Notes under the pieces: generated by a model
What the model saw: only the letters and a program-made list of their open reading frames with translations
What the model was told of the DNA's origin: nothing
Database searches by the model: none
Position numbers and translations under genes: made by a program
NCBI GenBank assembly: GCA_963675945.1
Contig: OY780932.1
Span: 558,001 to 622,000, forward strand
Reading direction: 5' to 3'
From: G963556115 sp963675945
GTDB lineage: Bacteria; Planctomycetota; SZUA-567
Length of the DNA stretch: 64,000 bases
In this document: one piece after another, positions 16,426-25,010 of the stretch
Numbering within the stretch: the first letter of the stretch is position 1
How the letters are laid out: each line of letters starts with the position of its first letter

Positions 16426-19377
16426 TTAGCCAAGCGCCCCAGCCGCACTTTCATTAAATTCTGGTTGGTGCAAGGGCAATATCTTTCTGATACTCTTCTC
16501 AATAGCGACATCATCACTACTGCCTGCTACTGGCGCAACAACTATATCGCCAATAGCCTTATAACCGATACTACCGACGAGAATATCATTCTGACTGAGC
16601 AGTAATTTATCCCAATACCCCTTTATCTCCAGAGTTCCGCCCTCTTGAAGAATAATCGGCACTCTACCGAGAACCCGTCCTTGACCATTCTGCTCAAAGA
16701 CTAACTCCGCTGCATTATCATGTATCTGTACTACCAATTCTCCCCCGTGTGAACTGCTAAACCTGAACCTGCCCGCACGCAACGGGAGTAGAATTCTGCA
16801 GCCGCTCAATCTTATACTGCTGCGCAGCAGCATACTCCCCACTTTCAATCCCTCCCCTGTTACCGGTATAATGACTCCTCCTTGCAATAATACTCGATAT
16901 TCCCCGGATACTCTTGCCACCAACTTAGTACTGGCCGCAGCCTCGAAATACCCCCGGGCAATATTCTCCTCTCCGCGCGCTACCGCGTATATTCCGGCGC
17001 CAACTGCAACCTTCGGCTCAGCCTCAAAAGCTGGTAGCAAGAGTTCAATCGAACTGAAGAGAATATCTTCCAAGCCCAGTACCCGCTCACCCTCAGCGGT
17101 ATATGCAACCAACTCCTCTCCTTCAACCCCTATCTCAACCAGAACAGGACCATTAACACTTGAGATCTCAGCAACAGAGCGTTTACCGGTTAGCTCTCTA
17201 GCCACGCTAAGTTTGGCCATAAACGCCTCCCGAAACAGAGTCAGATAATCCACCAAATGTGCCACCGGGGCAAGATCAATCGCGGAAACCTCTTCCCTGG
17301 CCGCCGCCTCTAAACTATTCGCATTCTCACGTATAGTAGCCAATTCAAATCTCGAAGTAACTTGGAGCGAACCAGCAAAAACTTCAATCAATTCCGCAGC
17401 AAGTTTTTCATTACTACTAGCAAAGAATTCTAGTATCCGCCGCCTCCAACCCAAAGTTTCAGGATACTTACCGGCCATGCCCGTAAGCATGATTACAGCT
17501 TCATCAACCCGTGAAGCCTTGAGCAACTCTATCGCGCGCGCATACTCGCTACTAGCTGCTAAATCCAGTTCGGTTTGTAGTTGCAGTTGCAAACTCGTAT
17601 ACGCCTGTATTTCATCACGGTCAAACCTTGAGGTATCAACCTCCCCAAGATAAGCGTAAGCGGCAATTTTATCTCCAGCTTCGAGTCTCTGCTCCAACTC
17701 CTTCTGCCAGACATATCCGGTAGCAACAGCACCGTCTATTGACTTTAAATACGCCATATATTCCTCACGGATCTCGGAATTAAAGTCGCCACTGCGTAAA
17801 CTGTCGGTCAAGGTCTTTACCACTTCACTCTTACTAATCTCCCCCGCCTCAAATTCCTCTTTCAAACGCTGCAACTCGTTGCTTGCAGGGGGTGACTCAA
17901 ACTCGGTACGTAAAGTCTTATCCTCTTCAACCACCGGTGCCGAAGGTTTCTGGTTCACCAACTCTTCAAGCATAGCCTCAGTCTTGGTATACTCCCCTGC
18001 CGTAGTGAGTTCATTATCCTTCTCCAGCTGAACTTGCTGCGGTACCTCCTGCTCCTGTTTATACTCAGTATACTTTCTAAAACCATAAGATATACTTAGA
18101 GCCAGTAGCACCAACAGTGCTAAAAGTTTATATTTAAGTCCAAAACGTAGCGCCCCAGACCGCTGCTCACTAACCCTGGCAATCGGCTTCGATTTATTCT
18201 TTTGCCGTGAAGTTTTTAACTGGCTTGAGATCTGCTGGAGCCTAGCATAATACTCTTGAGCAGTCTGAATACGCTGCTCACAATTCGGCTCCATCCCGGC
18301 AAGGATTAATTCGGATAATTCCTGTGGAACTCGTTTATTAATTGCATTCGGACTCTTAACTTTTCCTTGAAGATGCTGCTTGAGTAATTCCTCTATCCGC
18401 TCTGACTTATAAGGGAGCTCACCAACTAATAACTGGTAAAGGGTAATCGACAGGGCGTAGATATCACTCGGCTCCCGGCGCGGCTGCTTATTGATAAGCT
18501 CAGGGGCGAGATATTGGGGTGTAGCAAAGACCTGCTCAAACTCATAGATAGACTCTTCGGTCTCTTCAGACTCATCCTCCGCCGCCGCCACTTCCGCAGG
18601 CTCACTCACTGGCGGTTGCATTCGCACCCAACTCAAATCAATCAATTTAAGTTCATTATCCTGATCCACCAGCATATTCTGCGGCTTGATATCCCCATGC
18701 AGCACCCCGTGCTGGTGCAACGCAACTAAAGCACTAGAAATGCTCAGACCATAACGCACTACGTCTACTACTTTTATCCGCCGTTTGCGTATACTCCTGG
18801 CAAATAAACCTTCACCACTGATAAGCTCCATCACACAGAAAGCCCGGCCTTTATCCTCACCAAACTCTTCAATACGTACTACATTCGGATGTGAGAATTC
18901 TGCAGCAAGCGCCATAGTCTCCCTGACCTTCTCCTTACCCCCTTGGCGACGGATAAAATCGGCAGAAAAGAGCTTAAGCGCCACATCTTTATTGAGTGCA
19001 ATCTGCCTGGCATGGTAGACAACCCCCTCCGAACCTGCTCCAATCTTTTCAATTACCTGATACCGCCCCAGGCGTTTACCAACGAGCGGATCCTCAGTCT
19101 TATCGATAAAACGCAGTCGTACCCTGCCGACTTCGAGAATATCATTATGTTTGAGTAATTTTCTTCCGATCACCGCCCCATTGAGCACTGTGCCATTTGC
19201 CGATCCAAGATCTTCAAGAAAGAATCCGCCGGTTCCTTTGAATATCCGGCAATGTCGGCGTGAAGCCTTACTTGAGGGTATCTTGATATCACACGTTTCA
19301 CACCTACCAATCACCACTTCCTGATTGATATTGTATTCACGGGTATATCCCTGATAGATAAGTTCGACTCTAGCCAT
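16426..19377 (-). CDS. FHA-domain Ser/Thr protein kinase, membrane anchored
   Basis: 983 residues. An FHA phosphothreonine-binding domain (about 1-95) shows VIGRCETCDI, SRRHCRI and DLGSANGTVLNG. The kinase domain (about 100-390) has GAGSEGVVY, VALKL, HGDIKPQN and LAPELINK. Two catalytic motifs deviate: HRD is HGD, and DFG reads DLS; the catalytic and Mg-binding Asp residues remain, so it may be active but regulated unusually. An acidic insert sits between DLS and the APE-like motif. One membrane helix is near 425-445 (YKLLALLVLLALSISYGF), followed by a long helical outer region. The start is ATG 19377 (MARVELIY) with GGGAG close by; an upstream TTG is less likely. Confidence 0.88.
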   Translation of the reverse strand: MARVELIYQGYTREYNINQEVVIGRCETCDIKIPSSKASRRHCRIFKGTGGFFLEDLGSANGTVLNGAVIGRKLLKHNDILEVGRVRLRFIDKTEDPLVGKRLGRYQVIEKIGAGSEGVVYHARQIALNKDVALKLFSADFIRRQGGKEKVRETMALAAEFSHPNVVRIEEFGEDKGRAFCVMELISGEGLFARSIRKRRIKVVDVVRYGLSISSALVALHQHGVLHGDIKPQNMLVDQDNELKLIDLSWVRMQPPVSEPAEVAAAEDESEETEESIYEFEQVFATPQYLAPELINKQPRREPSDIYALSITLYQLLVGELPYKSERIEELLKQHLQGKVKSPNAINKRVPQELSELILAGMEPNCEQRIQTAQEYYARLQQISSQLKTSRQKNKSKPIARVSEQRSGALRFGLKYKLLALLVLLALSISYGFRKYTEYKQEQEVPQQVQLEKDNELTTAGEYTKTEAMLEELVNQKPSAPVVEEDKTLRTEFESPPASNELQRLKEEFEAGEISKSEVVKTLTDSLRSGDFNSEIREEYMAYLKSIDGAVATGYVWQKELEQRLEAGDKIAAYAYLGEVDTSRFDRDEIQAYTSLQLQLQTELDLAASSEYARAIELLKASRVDEAVIMLTGMAGKYPETLGWRRRILEFFASSNEKLAAELIEVFAGSLQVTSRFELATIRENANSLEAAAREEVSAIDLAPVAHLVDYLTLFREAFMAKLSVARELTGKRSVAEISSVNGPVLVEIGVEGEELVAYTAEGERVLGLEDILFSSIELLLPAFEAEPKVAVGAGIYAVARGEENIARGYFEAAASTKLVARVSGEYRVLLQGGVIIPVTGEGLKVGSMLLRSSIRLSGCRILLPLRAGRFRFSSSHGGELVVQIHDNAAELVFEQNGQGRVLGRVPIILQEGGTLEIKGYWDKLLLSQNDILVGSIGYKAIGDIVVAPVAGSSDDVAIEKSIRKILPLHQPEFNESAAGALG

Positions 19378-19466
19378 TACACTCCCAGCACCATAAATCC
19401 CAGTAATCCTTCTAACCCAAGGATATAATTTTAATTTATCGGTCTGAGGTTTCAAGGTAATTTTTA

Positions 19467-20456
19467 TTAAATGTTAGTAGACGCTCTCTCTACCAACCTG
19501 GTGGGAACAACATAACACTTACTCACTGCATCCATATTACCAGCAATTAGTTCCAGCATCACCTTTGCTGCCAGAGCACCGCACTCATCATTGGGCTGAC
19601 GAATTGTCGTAAGCGGCGGCGAGGCATAAGCCGAATAATCCCGATCATCAAAACCGACCACCAATATATCATCCGGCACCTTAACCCCAAGTACACTCAA
19701 CCCATAGAGTACACCCATAGCCAACAGATCAGAATAAACCTGAACTGCAGCCAACCTATGCTCAACCAGCATCGCCGCGGCTGCAAACCCGGCCTCATAG
19801 ATTGAATCCATACTCGGTGGAAAGATTTCGGCCGCCTCCCTCCCGACCTCGGCAATCGCTCTTCTAAAACCTTCAAGTCGGGTCCAGTCATGCTCCCTAT
19901 TTGATATTCCCAAATACCCGATCTTACCCAAAGTTCTCGCCGCCAACATCATAACCGCATCATAGACCCCAGCTCCACGATCAATATAAATACCCTCAGT
20001 CTGAGGTGTCTGCGTATCTAATTGCAGACAATTTATCCCGGCAGTTCTGAGCTGCTGTAAAGTTGCACCAATATTATTAAACCGTCCGGTTAGGAGTAAC
20101 ACGCCTAAAGGCTTCTCAAGTATAATTTGTTTCAAGATCTTCTCTTTATACCCGCTATCCTTCTCATGCATACTCACCAGTATCACCTGGTACCCAGCTT
20201 TACGTATCTCCTCTTCAAAAGCAGTGAACTTGCGCACAAATAATTCGTCCATATCCCAACTCACCACATAAATTTCATCAGACTCTTGTGAGCGCAACTT
20301 ACGCGCAGCCCGATTGGAGGCATACCCTATTCGCCCCGCTTCCTGTAGGATTCTGGCTTTCAACTCACTTCGCACATACCCGCTATTATTGACCGCCCGG
20401 CTTACCGTCTTGATCGAGACCCCGGTAATCTTTGCGATATCCTTCAAAGTTGCCAT
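19467..20456 (-). CDS. LacI-family repressor, probably of uxaC
   Basis: 329 residues: an N-terminal LacI helix-turn-helix (LKDIAKITGVSIKTVSRAVN, 3-22) with hinge helix, and a periplasmic-binding-like effector domain from about 60. It diverges from uxaC, and the 200-base gap holds two similar palindromic sites with a central CG, one covering the start region of the uxaC promoter. The effector is probably a hexuronate or an intermediate; that is inferred from position. AGAGGAAG lies before the ATG. Confidence 0.88.
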   Translation of the reverse strand: MATLKDIAKITGVSIKTVSRAVNNSGYVRSELKARILQEAGRIGYASNRAARKLRSQESDEIYVVSWDMDELFVRKFTAFEEEIRKAGYQVILVSMHEKDSGYKEKILKQIILEKPLGVLLLTGRFNNIGATLQQLRTAGINCLQLDTQTPQTEGIYIDRGAGVYDAVMMLAARTLGKIGYLGISNREHDWTRLEGFRRAIAEVGREAAEIFPPSMDSIYEAGFAAAAMLVEHRLAAVQVYSDLLAMGVLYGLSVLGVKVPDDILVVGFDDRDYSAYASPPLTTIRQPNDECGALAAKVMLELIAGNMDAVSKCYVVPTRLVERASTNI

Positions 20457-20491
20457 AACCAGCTTCCTCTTCTGCGACAGCCAACACTATA

Positions 20492-20505
20492 TGTTCTCGT
20501 TGACA
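20492..20505. promoter_or_regulatory. LacI-type operator, distal copy
   Basis: TGTTCTCGTTGACA, sharing the half-site CGTTGACA with the operator at 20625-20638. It lies 36 bases upstream of the repressor start, so it may also give autoregulation. Centre-to-centre distance to the partner is 133 bases. Confidence 0.5.
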
Positions 20506-20596
20506 CATCTATAAATCACGAACTACCTTGAGCTAGACTATATACTACACTATATCCGGTATTTTAACTAGTATTTTCTCAAATATTAATTATTGT

Positions 20597-20625
20597 TTGA
20601 CTAGCAACAAGCAATGGTGTATCAT
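20597..20625 (+). promoter_or_regulatory. Sigma70 promoter of uxaC
   Basis: TTGACT, 17-base spacer, TATCAT, then about 35 bases to the uxaC ATG. Confidence 0.7.
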
Positions 20626-20638
20626 GATAACGTTGACA
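20625..20638. promoter_or_regulatory. LacI-type operator at the uxaC start site
   Basis: TGATAACGTTGACA is an imperfect palindrome around AACGTT and directly abuts the -10 box, the classic position for blocking transcription start. Confidence 0.6.
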
Positions 20639-20660
20639 TATTTTTCCGCGAGGAGCAACC

Positions 20661-22067
20661 ATGGTATTCATTAACGACAACTTCTGTTTAAACAACGACG
20701 CAGCAGTCAGGCTTTATCATGAATATGCAAAAGACATGCCGATTATCGATTATCACTGCCACCTAATTCCAGCCCAGATCGAAATCGACACCAAGTGGGA
20801 GAATCTTACACAGGTCTGGTTATATAGCGATCATTACAAATGGCGCGCCATGCGCAGTAACGGTATTGCTGAACGCTTCTGTACCGGAGATGCCAGCGAT
20901 AGAGAGAAATTCGATCAGTGGGCGCGTACCATGCCTGCAACCATCAGAAATCCCTTATACCACTGGACACACCTCGAACTCAAACGCTACTTCAACACCG
21001 ACACCCTGCTCTGTGAGCAGACCGCAGATGAAATATGGGATCTCGGTATCGCTAGAATGCAGGATGATGACTTCAGCGCCAGAGGCCTGATGCAACAGAG
21101 CAAGGTGGAGCTGGTCTGCACCACCGACGATCCGGTAGACTCGCTCAGTTCACATCTAGCGCTCAAAGCAGATACCACATTCAATATCAGCATCCTGCCT
21201 ACCTGGCGTCCGGACAAAGGCATGGCGGTAGAAGACAGTAAAACCTTCAATTCCTGGGTCGACAGTCTAGCTCAAGCCGCCGACACCGCCATCACCGACT
21301 TCACCACCTACCTGCAAGCGCTGCGCAAGCGTCATGATTTCTTCCATACAGTCGGCTGCAGACTCTCCGATCACGGCATCAATACCGCTTACGCCGAACC
21401 ATATACCGATACCGAGATAGACGGGATCTTCAACCATATACGAGCCGGTAACGAATTAAGCTTGGAACAGCAGTTGAAATTCAAATCCGCTATGCTCTAC
21501 CACTTCGGCATTCTCGACCATGAGAAGGACTGGACCCAACAGTTCCATTTCGGCGCCCAACGCAACAACAATACCAGACTCTTCAAACAACTTGGAGCTG
21601 ACACCGGCTTCGACTCTATCGGCGACGAACCTCTAGCGCTGCCGCTGGCCAGACTACTTGATCGCCTGGATAGCGAGAATGCCCTGGCCAAAACCATTCT
21701 CTATAATCTCAATCCTCGAGATAATGAACTCCTGGCCACCATGCTCGGCAATTTCCAGGATGGAAGCATAGCGGGTAAGATGCAATTCGGTAGCGGCTGG
21801 TGGTTTTTAGATCAGATGAATGGAATGACCCGGCAGCTGGAGGCGCTCTCACAACTGAGCTTATTGTCAAGATTCGTCGGCATGCTTACCGATTCGCGCT
21901 CCTTCCTCAGTTACACCCGGCACGAATACTTCCGCAGAATTCTCTGTAATATTCTCGGTGCAGATATCGAAGCGGGATATATCCCTGAAGACTACGATCT
22001 CATTGGCAAGATGGTTCAGGATATTGCCTACAACAACGCCAAAGGCTACTTTGGTTTTGAGAGCTAA
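20661..22067 (+). CDS. uxaC: Uronate isomerase
   Basis: Amidohydrolase-fold enzyme converting D-galacturonate to D-tagaturonate and D-glucuronate to D-fructuronate, first step of hexuronate catabolism. 468 residues, the standard length. The metal-binding HxH is in IIDYHCHLIP, and the family features KWRAMRSNGI, CTTDDPVDSL, LPTWRPDKG, QFHFGAQRNNN and GSGWWFLDQ are all present. GAGGAG precedes the ATG. It is transcribed alone from a repressor-covered promoter, apart from uxaB-uxaA, and ends at a shared terminator with the second repressor gene. Confidence 0.95.
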   Translation: MVFINDNFCLNNDAAVRLYHEYAKDMPIIDYHCHLIPAQIEIDTKWENLTQVWLYSDHYKWRAMRSNGIAERFCTGDASDREKFDQWARTMPATIRNPLYHWTHLELKRYFNTDTLLCEQTADEIWDLGIARMQDDDFSARGLMQQSKVELVCTTDDPVDSLSSHLALKADTTFNISILPTWRPDKGMAVEDSKTFNSWVDSLAQAADTAITDFTTYLQALRKRHDFFHTVGCRLSDHGINTAYAEPYTDTEIDGIFNHIRAGNELSLEQQLKFKSAMLYHFGILDHEKDWTQQFHFGAQRNNNTRLFKQLGADTGFDSIGDEPLALPLARLLDRLDSENALAKTILYNLNPRDNELLATMLGNFQDGSIAGKMQFGSGWWFLDQMNGMTRQLEALSQLSLLSRFVGMLTDSRSFLSYTRHEYFRRILCNILGADIEAGYIPEDYDLIGKMVQDIAYNNAKGYFGFES

Positions 22068-22096
22068 CCCGCCTGCAAACAAATCTGACAACAACA

Positions 22097-22128
22097 ATGC
22101 CCATACTCTTGATAAGGTGTATGGGCAT
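22097..22128. terminator. Bidirectional terminator between uxaC and lacI2
   Basis: ATGCCCATAC pairs with GTATGGGCAT around a 12-base loop, between two convergent genes. Confidence 0.65.
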
Positions 22129-22130
22129 AT

Positions 22131-23126
22131 TCAGACTACAAAAGACTCCCTAGGAACAATACTACCGTATATCTTCTTGATATGGCTGACATCCTTACCC
22201 GCAAAGACATCCAGCAGAGTCCGCACCGTATCCACACAGAGCGCTTCTACCTTATTATCGATTGAGGTCAGCGCCGGCGAAGCACACTCAGCGATTATCG
22301 AATTATTACAACCGACAACCGCCACCTCCCCCGGAACAACAAACCCCTTCTCGGTCAGAGCTTTGATCGCCCCAACAGCAACAAGATCCTCAGAACAGAC
22401 TACCCCATCAATCTTCAAATTATAATCAAGCGCTTTTAGTATCGCCTCACGATAACTCGGAAAATTCCGTTCACACTTGAATATTCGCTTCTTATAATTC
22501 TTAACCCCATACTTCTTCACCCCGGTAATGAACCCGTTTCGTTTGTTGTCACCACTGAATGAGTCGATATCATAGAGATAGATAAGCTCCTTTCTGCCCT
22601 TGACCACGAGCAAATCGACCACCTCTTCCACCGCTTTATGCTCAGCGCAGTATATCGAATAGGTATTATCATAACCAAACTCACCATTGATAATAACCAC
22701 CGGAATACTCCTAGCTACCTCTTCAATATGCGAATTATCTCCCCGTTCCTGAAAGACCGATCCCACCAGAATCATTGCATCAGCCTTCTTAGCGAGCAAG
22801 GTCTGCATCGCTCGTTTCTTATCCTTGATATCCATACCGGTACAGTACAGTGTCGAATCATACCCCTTCTCGCGCAGCTCACTCTCAATCACCGATACCG
22901 CCTTAGCATAGAAGATATCCGATACATCCGAGCAGACAACCGCCACCGTTTTGAGCGAATTAAGCCCCAGTGCCCTGGCAAAAGCATTGGGGGTGTAACC
23001 CAACTCCTTGATCACTGAAAGCACTTTTTCCTCAGTGGCTTTGCGTACATTACCCTTTTTATTGAGTATCCTCGATACCGTGGCAATGGAGACTCCGGCT
23101 CGTTCAGCAATATCATAAATATTCAT
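22131..23126 (-). CDS. LacI-family repressor, probably of uxaB-uxaA
   Basis: 331 residues. The helix-turn-helix is MNIYDIAERAGVSIATVSRILN, with a LacI/PurR-type hinge (YTPNAFARALG) and sugar-binding domain. It diverges from uxaB; the gap carries two TGTAAG-N2-CTTACA palindromes of the kind LacI-family proteins bind. The start is taken at ATG 23126, which matches family N-termini; a GTG five codons upstream (23141) is possible. The last residues approach the uxaC terminator. Effector unknown; an intermediate such as tagaturonate or altronate is plausible. Confidence 0.88.
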   Translation of the reverse strand: MNIYDIAERAGVSIATVSRILNKKGNVRKATEEKVLSVIKELGYTPNAFARALGLNSLKTVAVVCSDVSDIFYAKAVSVIESELREKGYDSTLYCTGMDIKDKKRAMQTLLAKKADAMILVGSVFQERGDNSHIEEVARSIPVVIINGEFGYDNTYSIYCAEHKAVEEVVDLLVVKGRKELIYLYDIDSFSGDNKRNGFITGVKKYGVKNYKKRIFKCERNFPSYREAILKALDYNLKIDGVVCSEDLVAVGAIKALTEKGFVVPGEVAVVGCNNSIIAECASPALTSIDNKVEALCVDTVRTLLDVFAGKDVSHIKKIYGSIVPRESFVV

Positions 23127-23305
23127 TATTAATTTCTGCACTCATCTTATTTATCATTACAAAATAAACCACAGCAAGCATCCGGTCAATTTCAACCCAG
23201 CCACCGCCCTAGCTCCGATTACTCACCCAAACCGTTTAACTTACAATATTATATCTTTAATAATAACACAGCAAAGAAGTAAAGCGAGCAAAAAATCATG
23301 AAAAA

Positions 23306-23319
23306 TGTAAGCGCTTACA
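23306..23319. promoter_or_regulatory. Operator O1, perfect palindrome
   Basis: TGTAAGCGCTTACA, a perfect 14-bp LacI-family-type palindrome with central CG, ten bases upstream of the uxaB -35 box. Confidence 0.75.
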
Positions 23320-23328
23320 AAAATTTAT

Positions 23329-23357
23329 TTGACTAACTCAATTCCATGAAATATAAT
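23329..23357 (+). promoter_or_regulatory. Sigma70 promoter of uxaB-uxaA
   Basis: TTGACT, 17-base spacer, TATAAT. The start site should be near 23364, leaving a leader of about 145 bases. Confidence 0.8.
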
Positions 23358-23435
23358 TAATACTAAGTTTACAGGAGGATATAATCAGCAACCAATATTT
23401 GATATCGCAAAATTTTAATTTTTTTTACTGATACA

Positions 23436-23449
23436 TGTAAGAGCTTACA
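23436..23449. promoter_or_regulatory. Operator O2 in the uxaB leader
   Basis: TGTAAGAGCTTACA, one mismatch from O1. O1 and O2 are 130 bases apart centre to centre and bracket the promoter, an arrangement that suits looping repression. Confidence 0.7.
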
Positions 23450-23510
23450 TAATTTTTCCCTCAATAACATATTTTCACCAGATATATTAATTTCCCCAAA
23501 GGAGAAGACC

Positions 23511-25010
23511 ATGAACACTCTTGGCAGTGCGCTCCTCAAGAGCAATGATTTAGAGATCAACTATAATAAAGCCGGCAACAACCTTCCAGAGAAGGTTCTG
23601 CAATTCGGCGAAGGCAACTTCCTGCGCGCCTTTGCCGACTGGATGATTGACGAGATGAACGAACAAAACCTCTTCGGCGGCAAGGTTGTAGTCGTGCAAC
23701 CGCTCCCGAGCGGTATGGTCGAGATGCTCAATACCCAGGACGGACTCTACACCCTCTACCTGCGCGGAATAGAGCAGGGACAGACCGTCAATAAGAAGAA
23801 GATAATAACCTCGGTCTCACGCGGGTTGAATCCCTACAGCCAGTGGCAGGATTATCTTCAGACCGCAGAGAACCCCGATATGGAGCTGATCATCTCCAAT
23901 ACCACTGAAGCCGGCATCGAGTTCAAGGAAGAGGATTACAACCCCGAGAGCTGCCCCGAAACCTTCCCGGCCAAGCTGACCGCCTGGCTCTACCGGCGCT
24001 TTACCCACTTTGCCGGAGCTGCAAATAAAGGTATGATTATCATGCCCTGCGAGCTTATCAACTACAATGGCAGCAAGCTCAAGGAGTATATCCTTGAATA
24101 CGCCGAGTACTGGGATCTCGACCCCGACTTCGCCGAGTGGCTGGAGAGCGCCAACACCTTTCTCAGCACCCTGGTCGACCGAATCGTACCGGGCTATCCG
24201 CGCGATGAAATAGAGAGCCTCACTGCTGAACTCGGTTATCAGGACAACTTGATTGATACCGGAGAGATCTTCCACCTGCTGGTAATCGAAGGTGCCGACG
24301 CCGGCATTCAGGAGAGACTCCCCTTTACTCAAGCCGGTCTGAACGTCGTCTTCACCGACGACATGCAGCCATACCGCACCCGAAAGGTAGCCGTCCTCAA
24401 CGGCGCACATACCGGCAATGTACTCGGAGCCTTCCTCGCTGGGCTGGAGACCGTCGGTGAAATGCTAAATGATCCGGATTTCTCCAAATTCCTCAAAGAC
24501 ATGCTGCTCAAAGAGATCGTCCCAACGCTCAAGTTACCCCAGCAGGAGAAAGAGGAGTACGCCGAGGTTATTCTCGAACGTTTTGCCAATCCCTTTATCC
24601 GTCACGAGCTCTTATCGATATCACTCAACTCGGTGGCCAAGTGGAAGGTGCGTGTCCTCCCTTCGCTTCTGAGCTATATCATGGAAGAAGGAATTACGCC
24701 CAAGCGCCTCACCTTCTCTCTGGCCGCGCTGATCGCTTTCTACAACGGCAAGCGTAACGATACCGGCGAATTCATCGGTACGACCAAGAGCCGCGAATAT
24801 CTAATCAATGACAGTGAGAAGGTTACCTCCTTCTTTGAACAGGTCTATCAAATCACCGATCTGGAAGAGATGACCAGAGAGATCCTGGCCAAGCGCTCAT
24901 TCTGGTCTGAAGATCTGACCCAAATACCTACCCTGCACAGCGAGGTCACCGCGTATCTGCATAAGATCCAGACCAAAGGGGTCAGAGCCTGCATCAAGGA
25001 GTTCAACTAA
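23511..25010 (+). CDS. uxaB: Tagaturonate reductase (altronate oxidoreductase)
   Basis: Long-chain mannitol dehydrogenase family NADH enzyme reducing D-tagaturonate to D-altronate. 499 residues. The Rossmann start is QFGEGNFLRAFADWM, and the catalytic region includes KVAVLNGAHT and the polyol-dehydrogenase C-domain LLSISLNSVAKWKVRVLP. UxaB is preferred over the fructuronate reductase UxuB because its partner is UxaA. AAAGGAGA lies before the ATG. It overlaps uxaA by one base (TAATG), indicating a coupled pair. Confidence 0.92.
   Translation: MNTLGSALLKSNDLEINYNKAGNNLPEKVLQFGEGNFLRAFADWMIDEMNEQNLFGGKVVVVQPLPSGMVEMLNTQDGLYTLYLRGIEQGQTVNKKKIITSVSRGLNPYSQWQDYLQTAENPDMELIISNTTEAGIEFKEEDYNPESCPETFPAKLTAWLYRRFTHFAGAANKGMIIMPCELINYNGSKLKEYILEYAEYWDLDPDFAEWLESANTFLSTLVDRIVPGYPRDEIESLTAELGYQDNLIDTGEIFHLLVIEGADAGIQERLPFTQAGLNVVFTDDMQPYRTRKVAVLNGAHTGNVLGAFLAGLETVGEMLNDPDFSKFLKDMLLKEIVPTLKLPQQEKEEYAEVILERFANPFIRHELLSISLNSVAKWKVRVLPSLLSYIMEEGITPKRLTFSLAALIAFYNGKRNDTGEFIGTTKSREYLINDSEKVTSFFEQVYQITDLEEMTREILAKRSFWSEDLTQIPTLHSEVTAYLHKIQTKGVRACIKEFN

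Noticed and set aside
23817..24410. 197-codon minus-strand frame inside uxaB
   Set aside because: Antisense shadow of a well-conserved enzyme gene.
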